Origin: Halomonas campaniensis
Lineage (GTDB): Bacteria > Pseudomonadota > Gammaproteobacteria > Pseudomonadales > Halomonadaceae
Reading direction: 5' to 3'
NCBI RefSeq assembly: GCF_014193375.1
Contig: NZ_JACHZF010000022.1
Coordinates: forward strand, 14,361-66,495
DNA length: 52,135 nt
Shown: positions 44,558-52,135 of the stretch, piece by piece
How the letters are laid out: every line of letters starts with the position of its first letter
How positions within the stretch are numbered: the stretch's first letter is position 1
Program-made: the position numbers and the translations under genes
The notes under the pieces: generated by a model
The model's database searches: none
The model's input: the letters and a program-made list of their open reading frames with translations, nothing else
Told to the model about the DNA's origin: nothing

Positions 44558-45024
44558 CCCCTGCCGTCAGAGCGCTCGAGAAGGCCGGGGTCGACTTCAC
44601 CCTGGCCGAGTATGCCCACGATTCGCGCAGCCCGGCCTATGGCGAGGAGGCCGCCAGCGCCCTGGGACTCTCGCCCGACGAGGTCTTCAAGACGCTGATC
44701 GCCCGGCTCGACGACGGCCGCCTGGCGGTGGCCATCGTGCCGGTCTCGGGCCAGCTCGACCTCAAGGCCCTGGCCCGCGCCGCCGGGGCCCGCAAGGCCC
44801 GGATGGCCGAGGCCGAGGAGGCCGAGCGCGCTACCGGCTACGTGGTCGGCGGCATCAGCCCGCTGGGCCAGAAGCGCCGCCTGCCCGCCTTCCTCGACGC
44901 CAGCGCCGAGGCCCTGCCGGCGATCCATGTCAGCGGCGGGCGCCGCGGCCTGGAGATCCGGCTCGCGCCCGGTGACCTGCTGCACCTCACCGGGGCCCGC
45001 CTGGCCTCGATCGCCCGGGCCTGA
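44554..45024 (+). CDS. ybaK: YbaK/EbsC, Cys-tRNA(Pro)/aminoacyl-tRNA deacylase
   Basis: A 156-residue editing protein that clears mischarged Cys-tRNA(Pro). The conserved Lys is in DEVFKTLIA (about residue 48), and VSGQLDLKALARAAGARKARMA and GYVVGGISPLGQKRRLP are diagnostic. Translationally coupled to the thioesterase gene. Confidence 0.93.
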   Translation: MTPAVRALEKAGVDFTLAEYAHDSRSPAYGEEAASALGLSPDEVFKTLIARLDDGRLAVAIVPVSGQLDLKALARAAGARKARMAEAEEAERATGYVVGGISPLGQKRRLPAFLDASAEALPAIHVSGGRRGLEIRLAPGDLLHLTGARLASIARA

Positions 45025-45106
45025 CCGAGCGAGCCGAACGGCTCCGCCCGCTGTCCCAACGACATGGCCGGCCCGGCCGGCAACCGATGACTGACAGGAG
45101 GTGGTC

Positions 45107-45433
45107 ATGGCCATCCGCTACGACCTCTGGCTGGACCCCGACAATGTCGCCCGCCACCGCGCGGTGGAGGCGGACCTGATCCGCTACTTCGTGGAGCGCT
45201 TCGCGGACTACCCGCACATCCGCTTGTTCGGCGCCGACCCCTACGATTATGATGCGCCGTTCAATCGCCTCTATGACGTGCTGATGGCCCGGGCCGGCGA
45301 GTACTGCGAGCGGGAGTGGCGCTACGCGCCCACCCCCGAGCAGCTCAACCGCGCCTTCTTCCTGGCCGTCGGCCAGTCCAACAAGTTTCTACGGGACCCC
45401 GACGATGGTGATCCGCACCGATCAGACCCCTGA
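45107..45433 (+). CDS. Small protein of unknown function
   Basis: A 108-residue soluble protein starting at ATG 45107 after GGAGGTGGTC. Trp and Tyr-rich segments such as YDLWLDPDNVARHRAVEADLIRYFVERFADYP and FLAVGQSNKFLRDP are visible. I do not recognise a family. It overlaps the DUF501 gene by 29 bases in another frame. Confidence 0.72.
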   Translation: MAIRYDLWLDPDNVARHRAVEADLIRYFVERFADYPHIRLFGADPYDYDAPFNRLYDVLMARAGEYCEREWRYAPTPEQLNRAFFLAVGQSNKFLRDPDDGDPHRSDP

Positions 45434-45926
45434 CGAGCGCCAGCTGGCAATCATCGCCGAGCAGCTGGGACGCGCGCCGCGCGGCATCGAGACCGTGGCG
45501 GCCACCGACGGCGAGGGCACCCCGCTGGTGCTGCGCATGGCGCCCATCGTCGATGGCAAGCCCTTCCCGACCCTCTACTGGCTCAGTTCGGAGCGGCTCA
45601 AGGTGGAGATCTCCCACATCGAGGCCGCCGGGGTGATCAAGCGGCTCGAGGCGCGCCTGCAGGAGGACCCCGAGTTCCTCGCCGCCTACCACGCCAGCCA
45701 TCGCGACTACGTCGAGGCGCGCTGGCGCTTCATGAGCGATGCACAAAAGGCTGAGGTAATCCGGCTCGGCTATGATGGCGTGCTCCGGGAGCGCGGCATC
45801 GGCGGCATCGCGAACTGGGACCAGGTGCGCTGCCTGCATACCCAGTACGCCCATCACCTGTGTGGCCACAACGTCATCGGCCAGTGGATGGACGCCGAAT
45901 ACGACGTGGCGGCCTGCCTCCCCTGA
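45405..45926 (+). CDS. DUF501 family protein
   Basis: A 173-residue cytoplasmic protein of the DUF501 family. Segments LGRAPRGIETVAATDGEGTPLVLRM, FPTLYWLS, GIGGIANWDQVRCLHTQYAHHLCG match. Function unknown. It overlaps the upstream gene by 29 bases, so they are co-translated. Confidence 0.8.
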   Translation: MVIRTDQTPDERQLAIIAEQLGRAPRGIETVAATDGEGTPLVLRMAPIVDGKPFPTLYWLSSERLKVEISHIEAAGVIKRLEARLQEDPEFLAAYHASHRDYVEARWRFMSDAQKAEVIRLGYDGVLRERGIGGIANWDQVRCLHTQYAHHLCGHNVIGQWMDAEYDVAACLP

Positions 45927-45972
45927 GCCTGCACCCTTTTCCCTGACCCCAAGCCCCAACAAGGAGCCCCTG

Positions 45973-46095
45973 ATGTACGTCGATACCCATGTCGTTGCCA
46001 GCCTCGTCCTGATCGCCAGCATGTTCGTGATCACCGGCGTCGGCCTCAAGCTGCTGAGCCAGGCCATGAAGCGTGATGCGGAGGGCATGCGCTGA
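45973..46095 (+). CDS. 40-residue single-helix membrane protein
   Basis: A short gene behind AAGGAG encoding one hydrophobic helix (VVASLVLIASMFVITGVGLKLL) and a basic tail (KRDAEGMR). The lone helix and clear RBS support it. No function known. It ends 20 bases before a terminator. Confidence 0.65.
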   Translation: MYVDTHVVASLVLIASMFVITGVGLKLLSQAMKRDAEGMR

Positions 46096-46114
46096 GCCGC
46101 GACACACCCGACCG

Positions 46115-46146
46115 CGAAGGGCGCCATTCGGCGCCCTTCGTCGTTC
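46115..46146 (+). terminator. Terminator of the thioesterase-DUF501 gene cluster
   Basis: An 11-bp perfect stem (46115-46125 with 46130-46140), loop ATTC, then TCGTTCC. Confidence 0.8.
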
Positions 46147-46235
46147 CGGGCATGGGACGGGCTTGCGGCGTTGGCCCCGCGGCGCCAGCATAGGCCCTGC
46201 CAGGAGGCGAAAGCGCCCCCGCCAAGGAGAAGAGC

Positions 46236-46790
46236 ATGTCGAGATTCTGCGTCTATCTGGGCTCACGGGACGGCCGTGACCCGCAATTCCTCGAGGCCGC
46301 GCGCCGGCTCGGCCGCGAACTGGCCTGGCGCGGCCACACCCTGGTCTATGGCGGGGCCCGCATCGGCCTGATGGGTGCCCTGGCGGACGCGGCCATGGTC
46401 GAGGGTGGCGAAGTGGTCGGCGTGATGCCCGACCACCTGGTGGAGCGCGAGCAGGCCCACCACGGGCTCAGCGAGCTGATACGCGTGCGCAACATGCACG
46501 AGCGCAAGGCCAGCATGGCCGCCCACGCCGACGCCTTCATCGTGCTGCCCGGCGGCATCGGCACCCTCGAGGAGTTCTTCGAGGCCTGGACCTGGCACTA
46601 CCTGGGCCTGCACGACAAGCCCATCGGCGTGCTCGATACGGCCGGCTTCTATGCGCCGCTGCTGGCCTTCCTGGACAGCACGGTCGAGCACGGTTTCCTC
46701 AACGCCCGCACCCGCGCCGAGCTGTTCGACGCCACGGAGCCGGCCGAACTGCTGGATATCCTGGAGGGACGCCTCGCCGAGATCGGCTGA
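46236..46790 (+). CDS. LOG-family (TIGR00730) nucleotide phosphoribohydrolase-like protein
   Basis: A 184-residue Rossmann-fold protein. The motif PGGIGTLEEFFE (about 105-116) and the preceding RNMHERK are the catalytic marks of the LOG family, which splits cytokinin riboside monophosphates or AMP. It starts behind GGAGA. The true bacterial substrate is uncertain. Confidence 0.9.
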   Translation: MSRFCVYLGSRDGRDPQFLEAARRLGRELAWRGHTLVYGGARIGLMGALADAAMVEGGEVVGVMPDHLVEREQAHHGLSELIRVRNMHERKASMAAHADAFIVLPGGIGTLEEFFEAWTWHYLGLHDKPIGVLDTAGFYAPLLAFLDSTVEHGFLNARTRAELFDATEPAELLDILEGRLAEIG

Positions 46791-46823
46791 GGCCGGGGGA
46801 GCGTCCGGCAGGGGTCGCGGGGG

Positions 46824-47324
46824 TCAGGCGTCGCCGGCCAGCTCGCGGGTCCGCTGGTAGGTGAGCTGCAGCAGGCGGGCATCCTCGCCCGCACGGTGCC
46901 GATGGATGCCCAGCTCCTCGATCAGCGCCTCCTTGGTGGACTTCCACAGCGCCAGCTGCCCCTCGCTGAGCAGCTTGCGCAGGGCCTCCAGGCGGAAGGC
47001 GGGCAGCATGCCGGCATGGTGGAAGAGCAGCGACAGCCAGGTATTGTCGTAGCCCCAGCTGTCGCTGTAGGCGATGCCGATCTCCCCCAGCTCGTCGTTG
47101 AGCCAGCGAGCCACCTGACGCACGGGATGGCCCTCGCGATGCAGTCGCGCACGGGAGATGCCGTGCAGCAGCTCCGCCTTGGGATCCCAGTGGGTCCACT
47201 CGTCTAGGGGATGGATCAGGAAGGCACAGCTGCTGCCGTCGGGACGGGCCAGGCCGACCTCGATGGGGTAGCTGCCGCGCCCGAACCCGGACGCCTCGAT
47301 ATCGAGCAGTGTCGGTAGCGTCAC
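46824..47324 (-). CDS. DnaQ-like 3'-5' exonuclease domain protein
   Basis: A 166-residue protein with exonuclease motifs: LLDIEASGFG (I), YSDSWGYDNTWL (II) and HRHRAGEDARLL (III). Starts with GTG at 47324 behind GAGGAC; an upstream reading frame continues in non-coding-looking sequence. It may proofread or trim nucleic acids, but is not a polymerase subunit by length. It converges with the LOG gene. Confidence 0.78.
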   Translation of the reverse strand: MTLPTLLDIEASGFGRGSYPIEVGLARPDGSSCAFLIHPLDEWTHWDPKAELLHGISRARLHREGHPVRQVARWLNDELGEIGIAYSDSWGYDNTWLSLLFHHAGMLPAFRLEALRKLLSEGQLALWKSTKEALIEELGIHRHRAGEDARLLQLTYQRTRELAGDA

Positions 47325-47394
47325 GGTGGGGCGGGTCCTCGAGGCTCGGGGCGGATCGACACGGTTGGCCGGGGGTGCCCGGCCGGTCGAGGTC

Positions 47395-47910
47395 CTAGTG
47401 TCGCGTCTCGGCTTCGCCGCTGTCCAGCGCATCCCCCAGGCCGGCAGCGCGGTCGGCGAGGTGCTGCCAGTGGCCGGCGCGCTCGGCGTCCACCGGCAGG
47501 CCCAGCTGGCCTTCGCGATAGGCGCGCGCGAGGCGGGCGGCGGCCAGGGGGTGACCGGCCTCGCCGGCCCGGGCATACCAGGTCACGGCGTGGTCATCGC
47601 GGCGCGGATAGAGGGCACAGCCGTGCTCGTGGATCTGTCCGGCCTGGTACTGGGCACGGGCATCGCCTGCATGGGCCGCCTCGAGCACGTAGCGGGCGCC
47701 GCGCGCCTTGTCCTGGGGGCTCATGCCGCGATGAAAGAGCATGTGCCCGTACAGCGAGAGCGCCGCCGGATGGCCGGCATCGGCACAGCGCTGGAAGAGG
47801 TGCATGGTCAGCCGCTGGGTGCGCGGCGAACGCGGAAGCCAGCGGGTATGGAACAGCTGTTCCGCCAGACGATACTCGAGCCGGGTGAACAGTGATGATG
47901 CCTGCGACAT
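47395..47910 (-). CDS. Sel1-repeat protein
   Basis: A 171-residue protein with three Sel1-like helical repeats (AGHPAALSLYGHMLFHRG, AGDARAQYQAGQIHEHG, AGHPLAAARLARAYREG). These repeats bind proteins; no signal peptide or other domain. The ATG 47910 is used; further upstream in-frame starts have no ribosome-binding site. Confidence 0.78.
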   Translation of the reverse strand: MSQASSLFTRLEYRLAEQLFHTRWLPRSPRTQRLTMHLFQRCADAGHPAALSLYGHMLFHRGMSPQDKARGARYVLEAAHAGDARAQYQAGQIHEHGCALYPRRDDHAVTWYARAGEAGHPLAAARLARAYREGQLGLPVDAERAGHWQHLADRAAGLGDALDSGEAETRH

Positions 47911-48140
47911 GGCCAACAACCGGATCCTGTGAAAAGCGAGAAGATGACGGCGCGCACCACCCTGTGCTCGGCGTCTCCTGACTGCCTGATCGACTGGCCC
48001 CGAGAGCGCTCCCGGGGCAAACGGGCGGCCAGCATACGCCCGCCCTTGCGGTGACTCAACCCCTGTCATTTGCTGCCTTGGTCGAGCTGCCGCTACCATG
48101 CCGTTTCCAGATCACGAGATCCTTGCAAGGGGAAAGACGG

Positions 48141-49172
48141 ATGCAGACGCGACCGCTTGGGAACACCGGCATCGAGGTCAGCCGACTCTGCCTGGGCACC
48201 ATGACCTTCGGCGAGCAGAACAGCGAGGCCGAGGCCCACGAACAGCTCGACCGCGCGGTGGCCTTCGGCATCAACTTCATCGATACCGCCGAGATGTACC
48301 CTGTCCCCCCCCGGGCCGAGACCCAGGGCCGGACCGAGGCCTATATCGGCAGCTGGCTGAAGCGCCGCGGCGCCCGGGACGACGTGATACTCGCCACCAA
48401 GGCGGCCGGCCCAGGCCTCGAGCACATCCGCGGCGGCCCGCGCCTCACCCGCGACCACCTGCACCGTGCCCTCGACGACAGCCTTGCCCGGCTGCAGACC
48501 GACTACGTGGACCTCTACCAGCTGCACTGGCCCGACCGGAAGACCAACTTCTTCGGTCGACTCGGCTATGTGCATGACGAGGAGGAGGACGCCACCCCGC
48601 TGGAGGAGACGCTGTCGGCACTCAGGGAACTGGTGGATGCCGGCAAGGTGCGCGCCATCGGCCTCTCCAACGACACGCCCTGGGGGGTGATGCGCGCCCT
48701 GCACCTGGCCGAGACCCTGGGCCTGCCCCGCGTGGCCTCCGTGCAGAACCCCTACAACCTGCTGAACCGCAGCTTCGAGGTGGGACTGGCCGAGATCGCT
48801 CACCGCGAGGCCGTCGGCCTGCTGGCCTACTCGCCGCTGGGCTTCGGCGTGCTCTCCGGCAAGTACCTGGACGGGGCGCGCCCGGCGGGGGCCCGGCTGA
48901 CCCTCTTTGAGCGCTTCCAGCGCTACACCTCACCGCTGGCCGAGCAGGCAACCCGCGACTACGTGCAGATCGCCCGCGACGCCGGCCTGGATCCGGCCCA
49001 GATGGCGCTGGCCTTCGTCAACTCGCGCAGCTTCCTGACCAGCAACATCATCGGCGCCACCACCATGGACCAGCTGGAGGACAACCTGGCCAGCGAATCC
49101 CTCAAGCTCGACCAGGGCGTCCTCGAGGCCATCGAGGCGGTCCACGCCCGACTGCCCAACCCCTGCCCCTGA
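48141..49172 (+). CDS. tas: Tas-like aldo/keto reductase
   Basis: A 343-residue NADP(H)-dependent aldo/keto reductase. The start MQTRPLGNTGIEVSRLCLGTMTFGEQNSEAEAHEQ, catalytic FIDTAEMYPVPP (Asp, Tyr), DYVDLYQLHWPDRKTNFFG and GLSNDTPWG fit the Tas group. The physiological substrate is not known. A hairpin follows at 49187-49213. Confidence 0.92.
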   Translation: MQTRPLGNTGIEVSRLCLGTMTFGEQNSEAEAHEQLDRAVAFGINFIDTAEMYPVPPRAETQGRTEAYIGSWLKRRGARDDVILATKAAGPGLEHIRGGPRLTRDHLHRALDDSLARLQTDYVDLYQLHWPDRKTNFFGRLGYVHDEEEDATPLEETLSALRELVDAGKVRAIGLSNDTPWGVMRALHLAETLGLPRVASVQNPYNLLNRSFEVGLAEIAHREAVGLLAYSPLGFGVLSGKYLDGARPAGARLTLFERFQRYTSPLAEQATRDYVQIARDAGLDPAQMALAFVNSRSFLTSNIIGATTMDQLEDNLASESLKLDQGVLEAIEAVHARLPNPCP

Positions 49173-49186
49173 CGCCCTCGTGGGCC

Positions 49187-49213
49187 GGTGGGCTATCACC
49201 GCGATAGCCCACC
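49187..49213 (+). terminator. Hairpin after tas
   Basis: An 11-bp perfect stem (49187-49197 with 49203-49213), 5-base loop, 14 bases after the tas stop. No U-run follows. Confidence 0.65.
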
Positions 49214-49227
49214 GCCGGCGGCTCGCT

Positions 49228-49236
49228 TGGTATACT
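49228..49236 (+). promoter_or_regulatory. Extended -10 promoter of yaaA
   Basis: TGG TATACT, an extended -10 element, 33 bases before the yaaA ATG. No convincing -35, as usual for extended -10 promoters. Confidence 0.6.
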
Positions 49237-49268
49237 CGTGGCACTCTCACCAGGATCAGGAGCGCCCC

Positions 49269-50048
49269 ATGCTGAGCGTGATCTCCCCCGCCAAGACGCT
49301 GGACTTCGAGACGCCGGCCACCACGGCCATGCACTCCCAGCCCGACCATCTCGACCGCAGCCGCGCGCTGATCGAGATCCTGCGGGACTACTCGCCCCAG
49401 CGGCTCAGCGACCTCATGGGCATCAGCGACAAGCTGGCCGGCCTCAACGCCGCGCGCTTCGCCGAATGGCAGCCCCCCTTCACCCCGGAGAATGCCAAAC
49501 CCGCCGCCCAGGCCTTCCAGGGTGACGTCTACGTCGGGCTCGAGGCCGGAAGCTTCAGCGACGAGGACAACGCCTTCGCCCAGGAGCACCTGCGGATCCT
49601 GTCGGGCCTCTACGGCCTGCTGCGCCCCCTGGACCTGATCCAACCCTACCGCCTGGAGATGGGCACCCGGCTGGAAAACCCCGCCGGCCGCGACCTCTAT
49701 GCCTTCTGGCGGGAGACCCTGACCGCCGAGCTCGATCGCGCGGTAGCCGCCAGCGGCAGTCGCGTGCTCGTCAACCTGGCCTCCAACGAGTACTTCAAGG
49801 CGATCGATGCGAAGGCGCTGGAGGCACGGGTGATCACCCCGGTGTTCAAGGACGAGAAGAACGGCAAGCTCAAGATCATCAGCTTCTATGCCAAGAAGGC
49901 GCGGGGGCTGATGGCCGCCTGGATGATCCGCGAGCGCCTGGACGACCCGGAAGGCCTCAAGGGCTTCAACGTCGCCGGCTACACCTACAACGCGGCCATG
50001 AGCGAGGGCGACACCCTGGTCTTCACCCGCCCGGAAGGCGCCGCCTGA
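49269..50048 (+). CDS. yaaA: YaaA, peroxide stress protein (DUF328)
   Basis: A 259-residue protein of the YaaA family that lowers free iron under peroxide stress. [50 protein letters not shown] and [12 protein letters not shown] are diagnostic. Same length as in E. coli. In E. coli it is OxyR-regulated; no OxyR site is recognisable here. Confidence 0.95.
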   Translation: MLSVISPAKTLDFETPATTAMHSQPDHLDRSRALIEILRDYSPQRLSDLMGISDKLAGLNAARFAEWQPPFTPENAKPAAQAFQGDVYVGLEAGSFSDEDNAFAQEHLRILSGLYGLLRPLDLIQPYRLEMGTRLENPAGRDLYAFWRETLTAELDRAVAASGSRVLVNLASNEYFKAIDAKALEARVITPVFKDEKNGKLKIISFYAKKARGLMAAWMIRERLDDPEGLKGFNVAGYTYNAAMSEGDTLVFTRPEGAA

Positions 50049-50054
50049 CGCTCC

Positions 50055-50630
50055 CTAGACAAACACCAGCGGCCGCGCCGAGCGGCCCTTGAGGAAGCGG
50101 CGGTGGGCCTGCTTGAAGCGCTCGTCGTCGCAGCGGTGCAGCCACTCGTAGGCCACCATGTCGGCGCTCACCGCCACGGCGCCAGCCTGGACCATGCGCT
50201 CCCGGGCCAGTCGTGCCTCGCCGGCCCGGCGGCTGGCACAGGCCTCGGTCAGCCAGTAGACCTCGTAGCCCGCCGCCAGCAGCCCGAGCCCCGTCTGCAT
50301 GACACAGATATGCGCCTCGGTGCCACACAGCACCACCTGGCGCCGGCCGCTCTCCGCCAGGGCCGCCACGAACGCCGGGTTGCCGCAGGCGTCGAAGGTG
50401 AGCTTCTGCCAGCGTCGATGCCCCGGCAGCGCTTCCAGCAGCCGCGGCTCGCTGCCGCCCAGCCCCTCCGGATACTGCTCGGTGACCCACACCGGCACCT
50501 CGATCGACTCGGCCAGCCCCCCCAGCCAGGCCGCCTCGGTGACCGCCTGGTCGCCGTGCTCGATCACCGGCAGCAGCCCCGCCTGGAGGTCGACGATCAA
50601 CATCAGGCTCTCTTCACGTGTCAGGCGCAT
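50055..50630 (-). CDS. Isochorismatase-family cysteine hydrolase
   Basis: A 191-residue isochorismatase/nicotinamidase-fold protein. Catalytic triad: Asp in LMLIVDLQ, Lys in WQKLTFDA, Cys in LCGTEAHICVMQT. Substrate unknown; YcaC-like members are common. Converges with yaaA with 6 bases between. Confidence 0.9.
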   Translation of the reverse strand: MRLTREESLMLIVDLQAGLLPVIEHGDQAVTEAAWLGGLAESIEVPVWVTEQYPEGLGGSEPRLLEALPGHRRWQKLTFDACGNPAFVAALAESGRRQVVLCGTEAHICVMQTGLGLLAAGYEVYWLTEACASRRAGEARLARERMVQAGAVAVSADMVAYEWLHRCDDERFKQAHRRFLKGRSARPLVFV

Positions 50631-50749
50631 CGGCAGACTCCATGTCGCTACGGTTGTTGTCGTGAGCCCCCAGCATAGCCGGTAGAATGAACCGACTCGA
50701 CCCCTTCCCCATCCAACCGGAAGTCACCCAGACCCTGGAGGCACCCCTG

Positions 50750-51565
50750 ATGCGTCACCTTCTCGCCATGCTGGTCGTCGGGCTCTTCACGCTCGGCCCC
50801 GCCCTGGAACTCGCCGAGGCCCGCCGCCTGGGTGGCGGCGGCAATGTCGGCAGCTTTTCTCGCTCGGCGGATCGCCCCGCAGCAGCACCCAACCAGGCCG
50901 CGCCTGCCCGGCAGGGCCAGCAGCAGGGGGCGGCGGCCGGTTCGCGCATGCCCGGCATGCTGGGCGGCCTGCTCGCCGGCGGCCTGCTGGCGGCGCTGTT
51001 CTTCGGCGGCGCCTTCGACGAGCTGCGCCTGATGGACATCCTGATCGTGGCCGCCATCGGCTTCCTGCTCTTCCGCCTGCTGGCCCGCCGTCGTCCCGCC
51101 ATGGCCGGCGCGGGCAGCGGCGATGCCATGGCGCGCCCCCAGCCCCAGGCCTTCCAGGCCGATACCCCGCCCATGGGCGTCGGCGGCGCCTTCACCGGCG
51201 AGCCGGAATGGTTCGACCGGGAGCGCTTCCTGGGCGGTGCCAAGGAGCACTTCATGACCCTGCAGCGCGCCTGGGACAACAACGACTTCGCCGGCATCCA
51301 GGAGTATGTCACCCCCGAGCTCTACAACCTGCTGCGCGAGGAACGTGCCCGGCATCCGGCCAACAACCGCACCGAGGTGGTGCGGCTCTTCGCCGAGCTG
51401 GGCATGGTCCAGGAACTGGGGCAGCAGGCCGAGGCCACGGTGATCTTCCACGGCATCCTCGACGAGAACGACGAGCACAACGAGTTCAACGAGACCTGGC
51501 ACCTGGTCCGCGAACTGCGTGACGATGCTCCCTGGTACGTACGGGGCATCGAGCAGAACGGCTGA
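50750..51565 (+). CDS. Tim44-like domain protein
   Basis: A 271-residue protein. An N-terminal signal/anchor (residues 1-22), a Gly/Gln/Ala-rich spacer, one or two membrane helices (GMLGGLLAGGLLAALFFGGAFDELRLMDILIVAAIGFLLFRLL) and a Tim44-like domain from about residue 160 (FMTLQRAWDNNDFAGIQEYVTPELYN). Likely an inner-membrane protein whose domain faces a lipid or lipid-bound partner. Starts at 50750 with GGAGG. Confidence 0.85.
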   Translation: MRHLLAMLVVGLFTLGPALELAEARRLGGGGNVGSFSRSADRPAAAPNQAAPARQGQQQGAAAGSRMPGMLGGLLAGGLLAALFFGGAFDELRLMDILIVAAIGFLLFRLLARRRPAMAGAGSGDAMARPQPQAFQADTPPMGVGGAFTGEPEWFDRERFLGGAKEHFMTLQRAWDNNDFAGIQEYVTPELYNLLREERARHPANNRTEVVRLFAELGMVQELGQQAEATVIFHGILDENDEHNEFNETWHLVRELRDDAPWYVRGIEQNG

Positions 51566-51605
51566 ACGACTCGGCGGGCAGGCTCCCGCCGGGTATCCAG
51601 ACACA

Positions 51606-51635
51606 CAGAAGGCCGGGCGAATGCCCGGCCTTCTG
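51606..51635. terminator. Bidirectional terminator
   Basis: A 13-bp perfect stem (51606-51618 with 51623-51635), loop GAAT, between the convergent Tim44-like gene and the lipoprotein gene. Confidence 0.85.
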
Positions 51636-51656
51636 CATATCATGCCTTGCCTGCCA

Positions 51657-51854
51657 TCAGTTGCCTTCGGCAGCGTCCTGGATGGACTCCCCCATCTCCT
51701 CGACGCCCTCCCCGGCATCCTCCATGGCCTCATCGATCTCCTGGCCGGCTTCCTCCGCCGGGCCGGGGTCGTCCTGGCAGGCCACCAGGCCACCCGCGAG
51801 CATGGCGATCAACAGCGCCAGGCCCAGCCTCTTGAGCATATCGGTCTTCATCAT
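51657..51854 (-). CDS. Small acidic lipoprotein, entericidin-like
   Basis: A 65-residue precursor. The signal peptide ends in the lipobox GGLVAC (Cys28), and the mature part is very acidic with helical repeats (AGQEIDEAMEDAGEGVEEMGESIQD). Entericidin-like and related small lipoproteins have this form. Starts at 51854 with AGGAGGAGACG. Function unknown. Confidence 0.8.
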   Translation of the reverse strand: MMKTDMLKRLGLALLIAMLAGGLVACQDDPGPAEEAGQEIDEAMEDAGEGVEEMGESIQDAAEGN

Positions 51855-51998
51855 CGTCTCCTCCTGAGAACTCGGTATCCGAGGATCCTGCAAGGCAGTA
51901 TCCGTCTCCACCCTAGTCCAGACACCCGGCCGGCTCCACTACCGGCTGCAACACCATGTAACGACATCGCTACATGCCGACGACGGCGCCCGAAACGC

Positions 51999-52033
51999 AA
52001 AAAGCCCCGTGCTCTTTCGAACACGGGGCTTTT
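51999..52033 (-). terminator. Terminator of the rRNA operon
   Basis: An 8-bp GC stem (52004-52011 with 52022-52029) extended by A-T pairs, with a T-run on the minus strand (CTTTTTGCG), 11 bases after the 5S end. Confidence 0.9.
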
Positions 52034-52043
52034 CTTCAATAGG

Positions 52044-52135
52044 TGCCTGACGATGACCTACTCTCACATGGGGAAACCCCACACTACCATCGGCGCTAAG
52101 CGGTTTCACTGCTGAGTTCGGCATGGGATCAGGTG
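52044..52135 (-). rRNA. rrf: 5S ribosomal RNA (3' part)
   Basis: On the minus strand, CCATGCCGAACTCAG, then the AGCGCCGATGGTAGTG and GAGAGTAGG stretches, are those of 5S rRNA. It runs off the right edge; about 92 bases are seen. The 23S gene should lie beyond on the same strand. Confidence 0.96.

Overview
The window is a gene-dense, very GC-rich chromosomal segment of a gammaproteobacterium, most likely a member of the Halomonadaceae (Halomonas or a close relative). This rests on gene order (xerD-dsbC-hom-thrC near recJ; ffh next to rpsP-rimM-trmD-rplS; minCDE; prfB-lysS), on protein character, and on an intergenic repeat that resembles ones I recall from Halomonas genomes. Almost everything is housekeeping. 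There is no prophage, insertion sequence, CRISPR array or integrated element. The right edge cuts a 5S rRNA gene, so a ribosomal RNA operon continues beyond the window on the minus strand.

Layout: 1-396 is the 5' part of ftsY (minus) with a long Glu-Pro hexanucleotide repeat, divergent from rsmD and followed by zapB. 1473-5036 (minus) holds rimI, a HolD-like gene, bolA, a DHA2-type efflux pump and a small unknown protein. 5097-7774 is lysS and prfB, the latter with the classic programmed frameshift. 7964-9295 is fadL. 9537-12895 (plus) is a metal-response operon: a MerR-type operator/promoter, a MerR regulator, a CopA-type ATPase with three metal-binding domains, and a 23-residue membrane peptide. 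12888-15321 (minus) is a YitT-family protein and recJ, followed by a repeat-bearing intergenic region. 15607-20072 (minus) is thrC, hom, dsbC, xerD. 20207-22359 (minus) is rplS, trmD, rimM, rpsP, then ffh.

24186-26336 (plus) carries a CcsA/YpjD-type membrane protein and a CNNM/CorB-type protein. 26347-27683 (minus) is a TetR regulator overlapping a lysophospholipid acyltransferase gene. 27884-31449 (plus) is an SRAP-fold protein lacking its active-site residues, then an M16 (pitrilysin-type) peptidase. 31645-35088 (minus) is sbcB and minE-minD-minC; minC shows an apparent one-base deletion near its start. 35346-38132 is a large DUF349 protein, 38250-38996 the polyhydroxybutyrate gene phaB, and 39187-39263 an initiator tRNA with its own promoter and terminator. 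39325-51854 is a string of mostly single genes: DUF3750, CnoX, PatB, HNH, thioesterase, YbaK, DUF501, LOG family, DnaQ-like exonuclease, Sel1 repeat, aldo/keto reductase, YaaA, isochorismatase-like, Tim44-like and a small lipoprotein. The window closes with an rRNA terminator and 5S rRNA.

The points most worth a second look are: the SRAP protein in which Cys2 and three other active-site residues are all replaced; the 5' frameshift in minC at a G6 tract; the 23-codon gene overlapping the end of copA, which may be the anchor left from a cupredoxin protein; the in-frame 201-bp duplication in copA; the discordance between the regulator's Cys77 and its Cu(I)-type ATPase; and the dispersed intergenic repeat.
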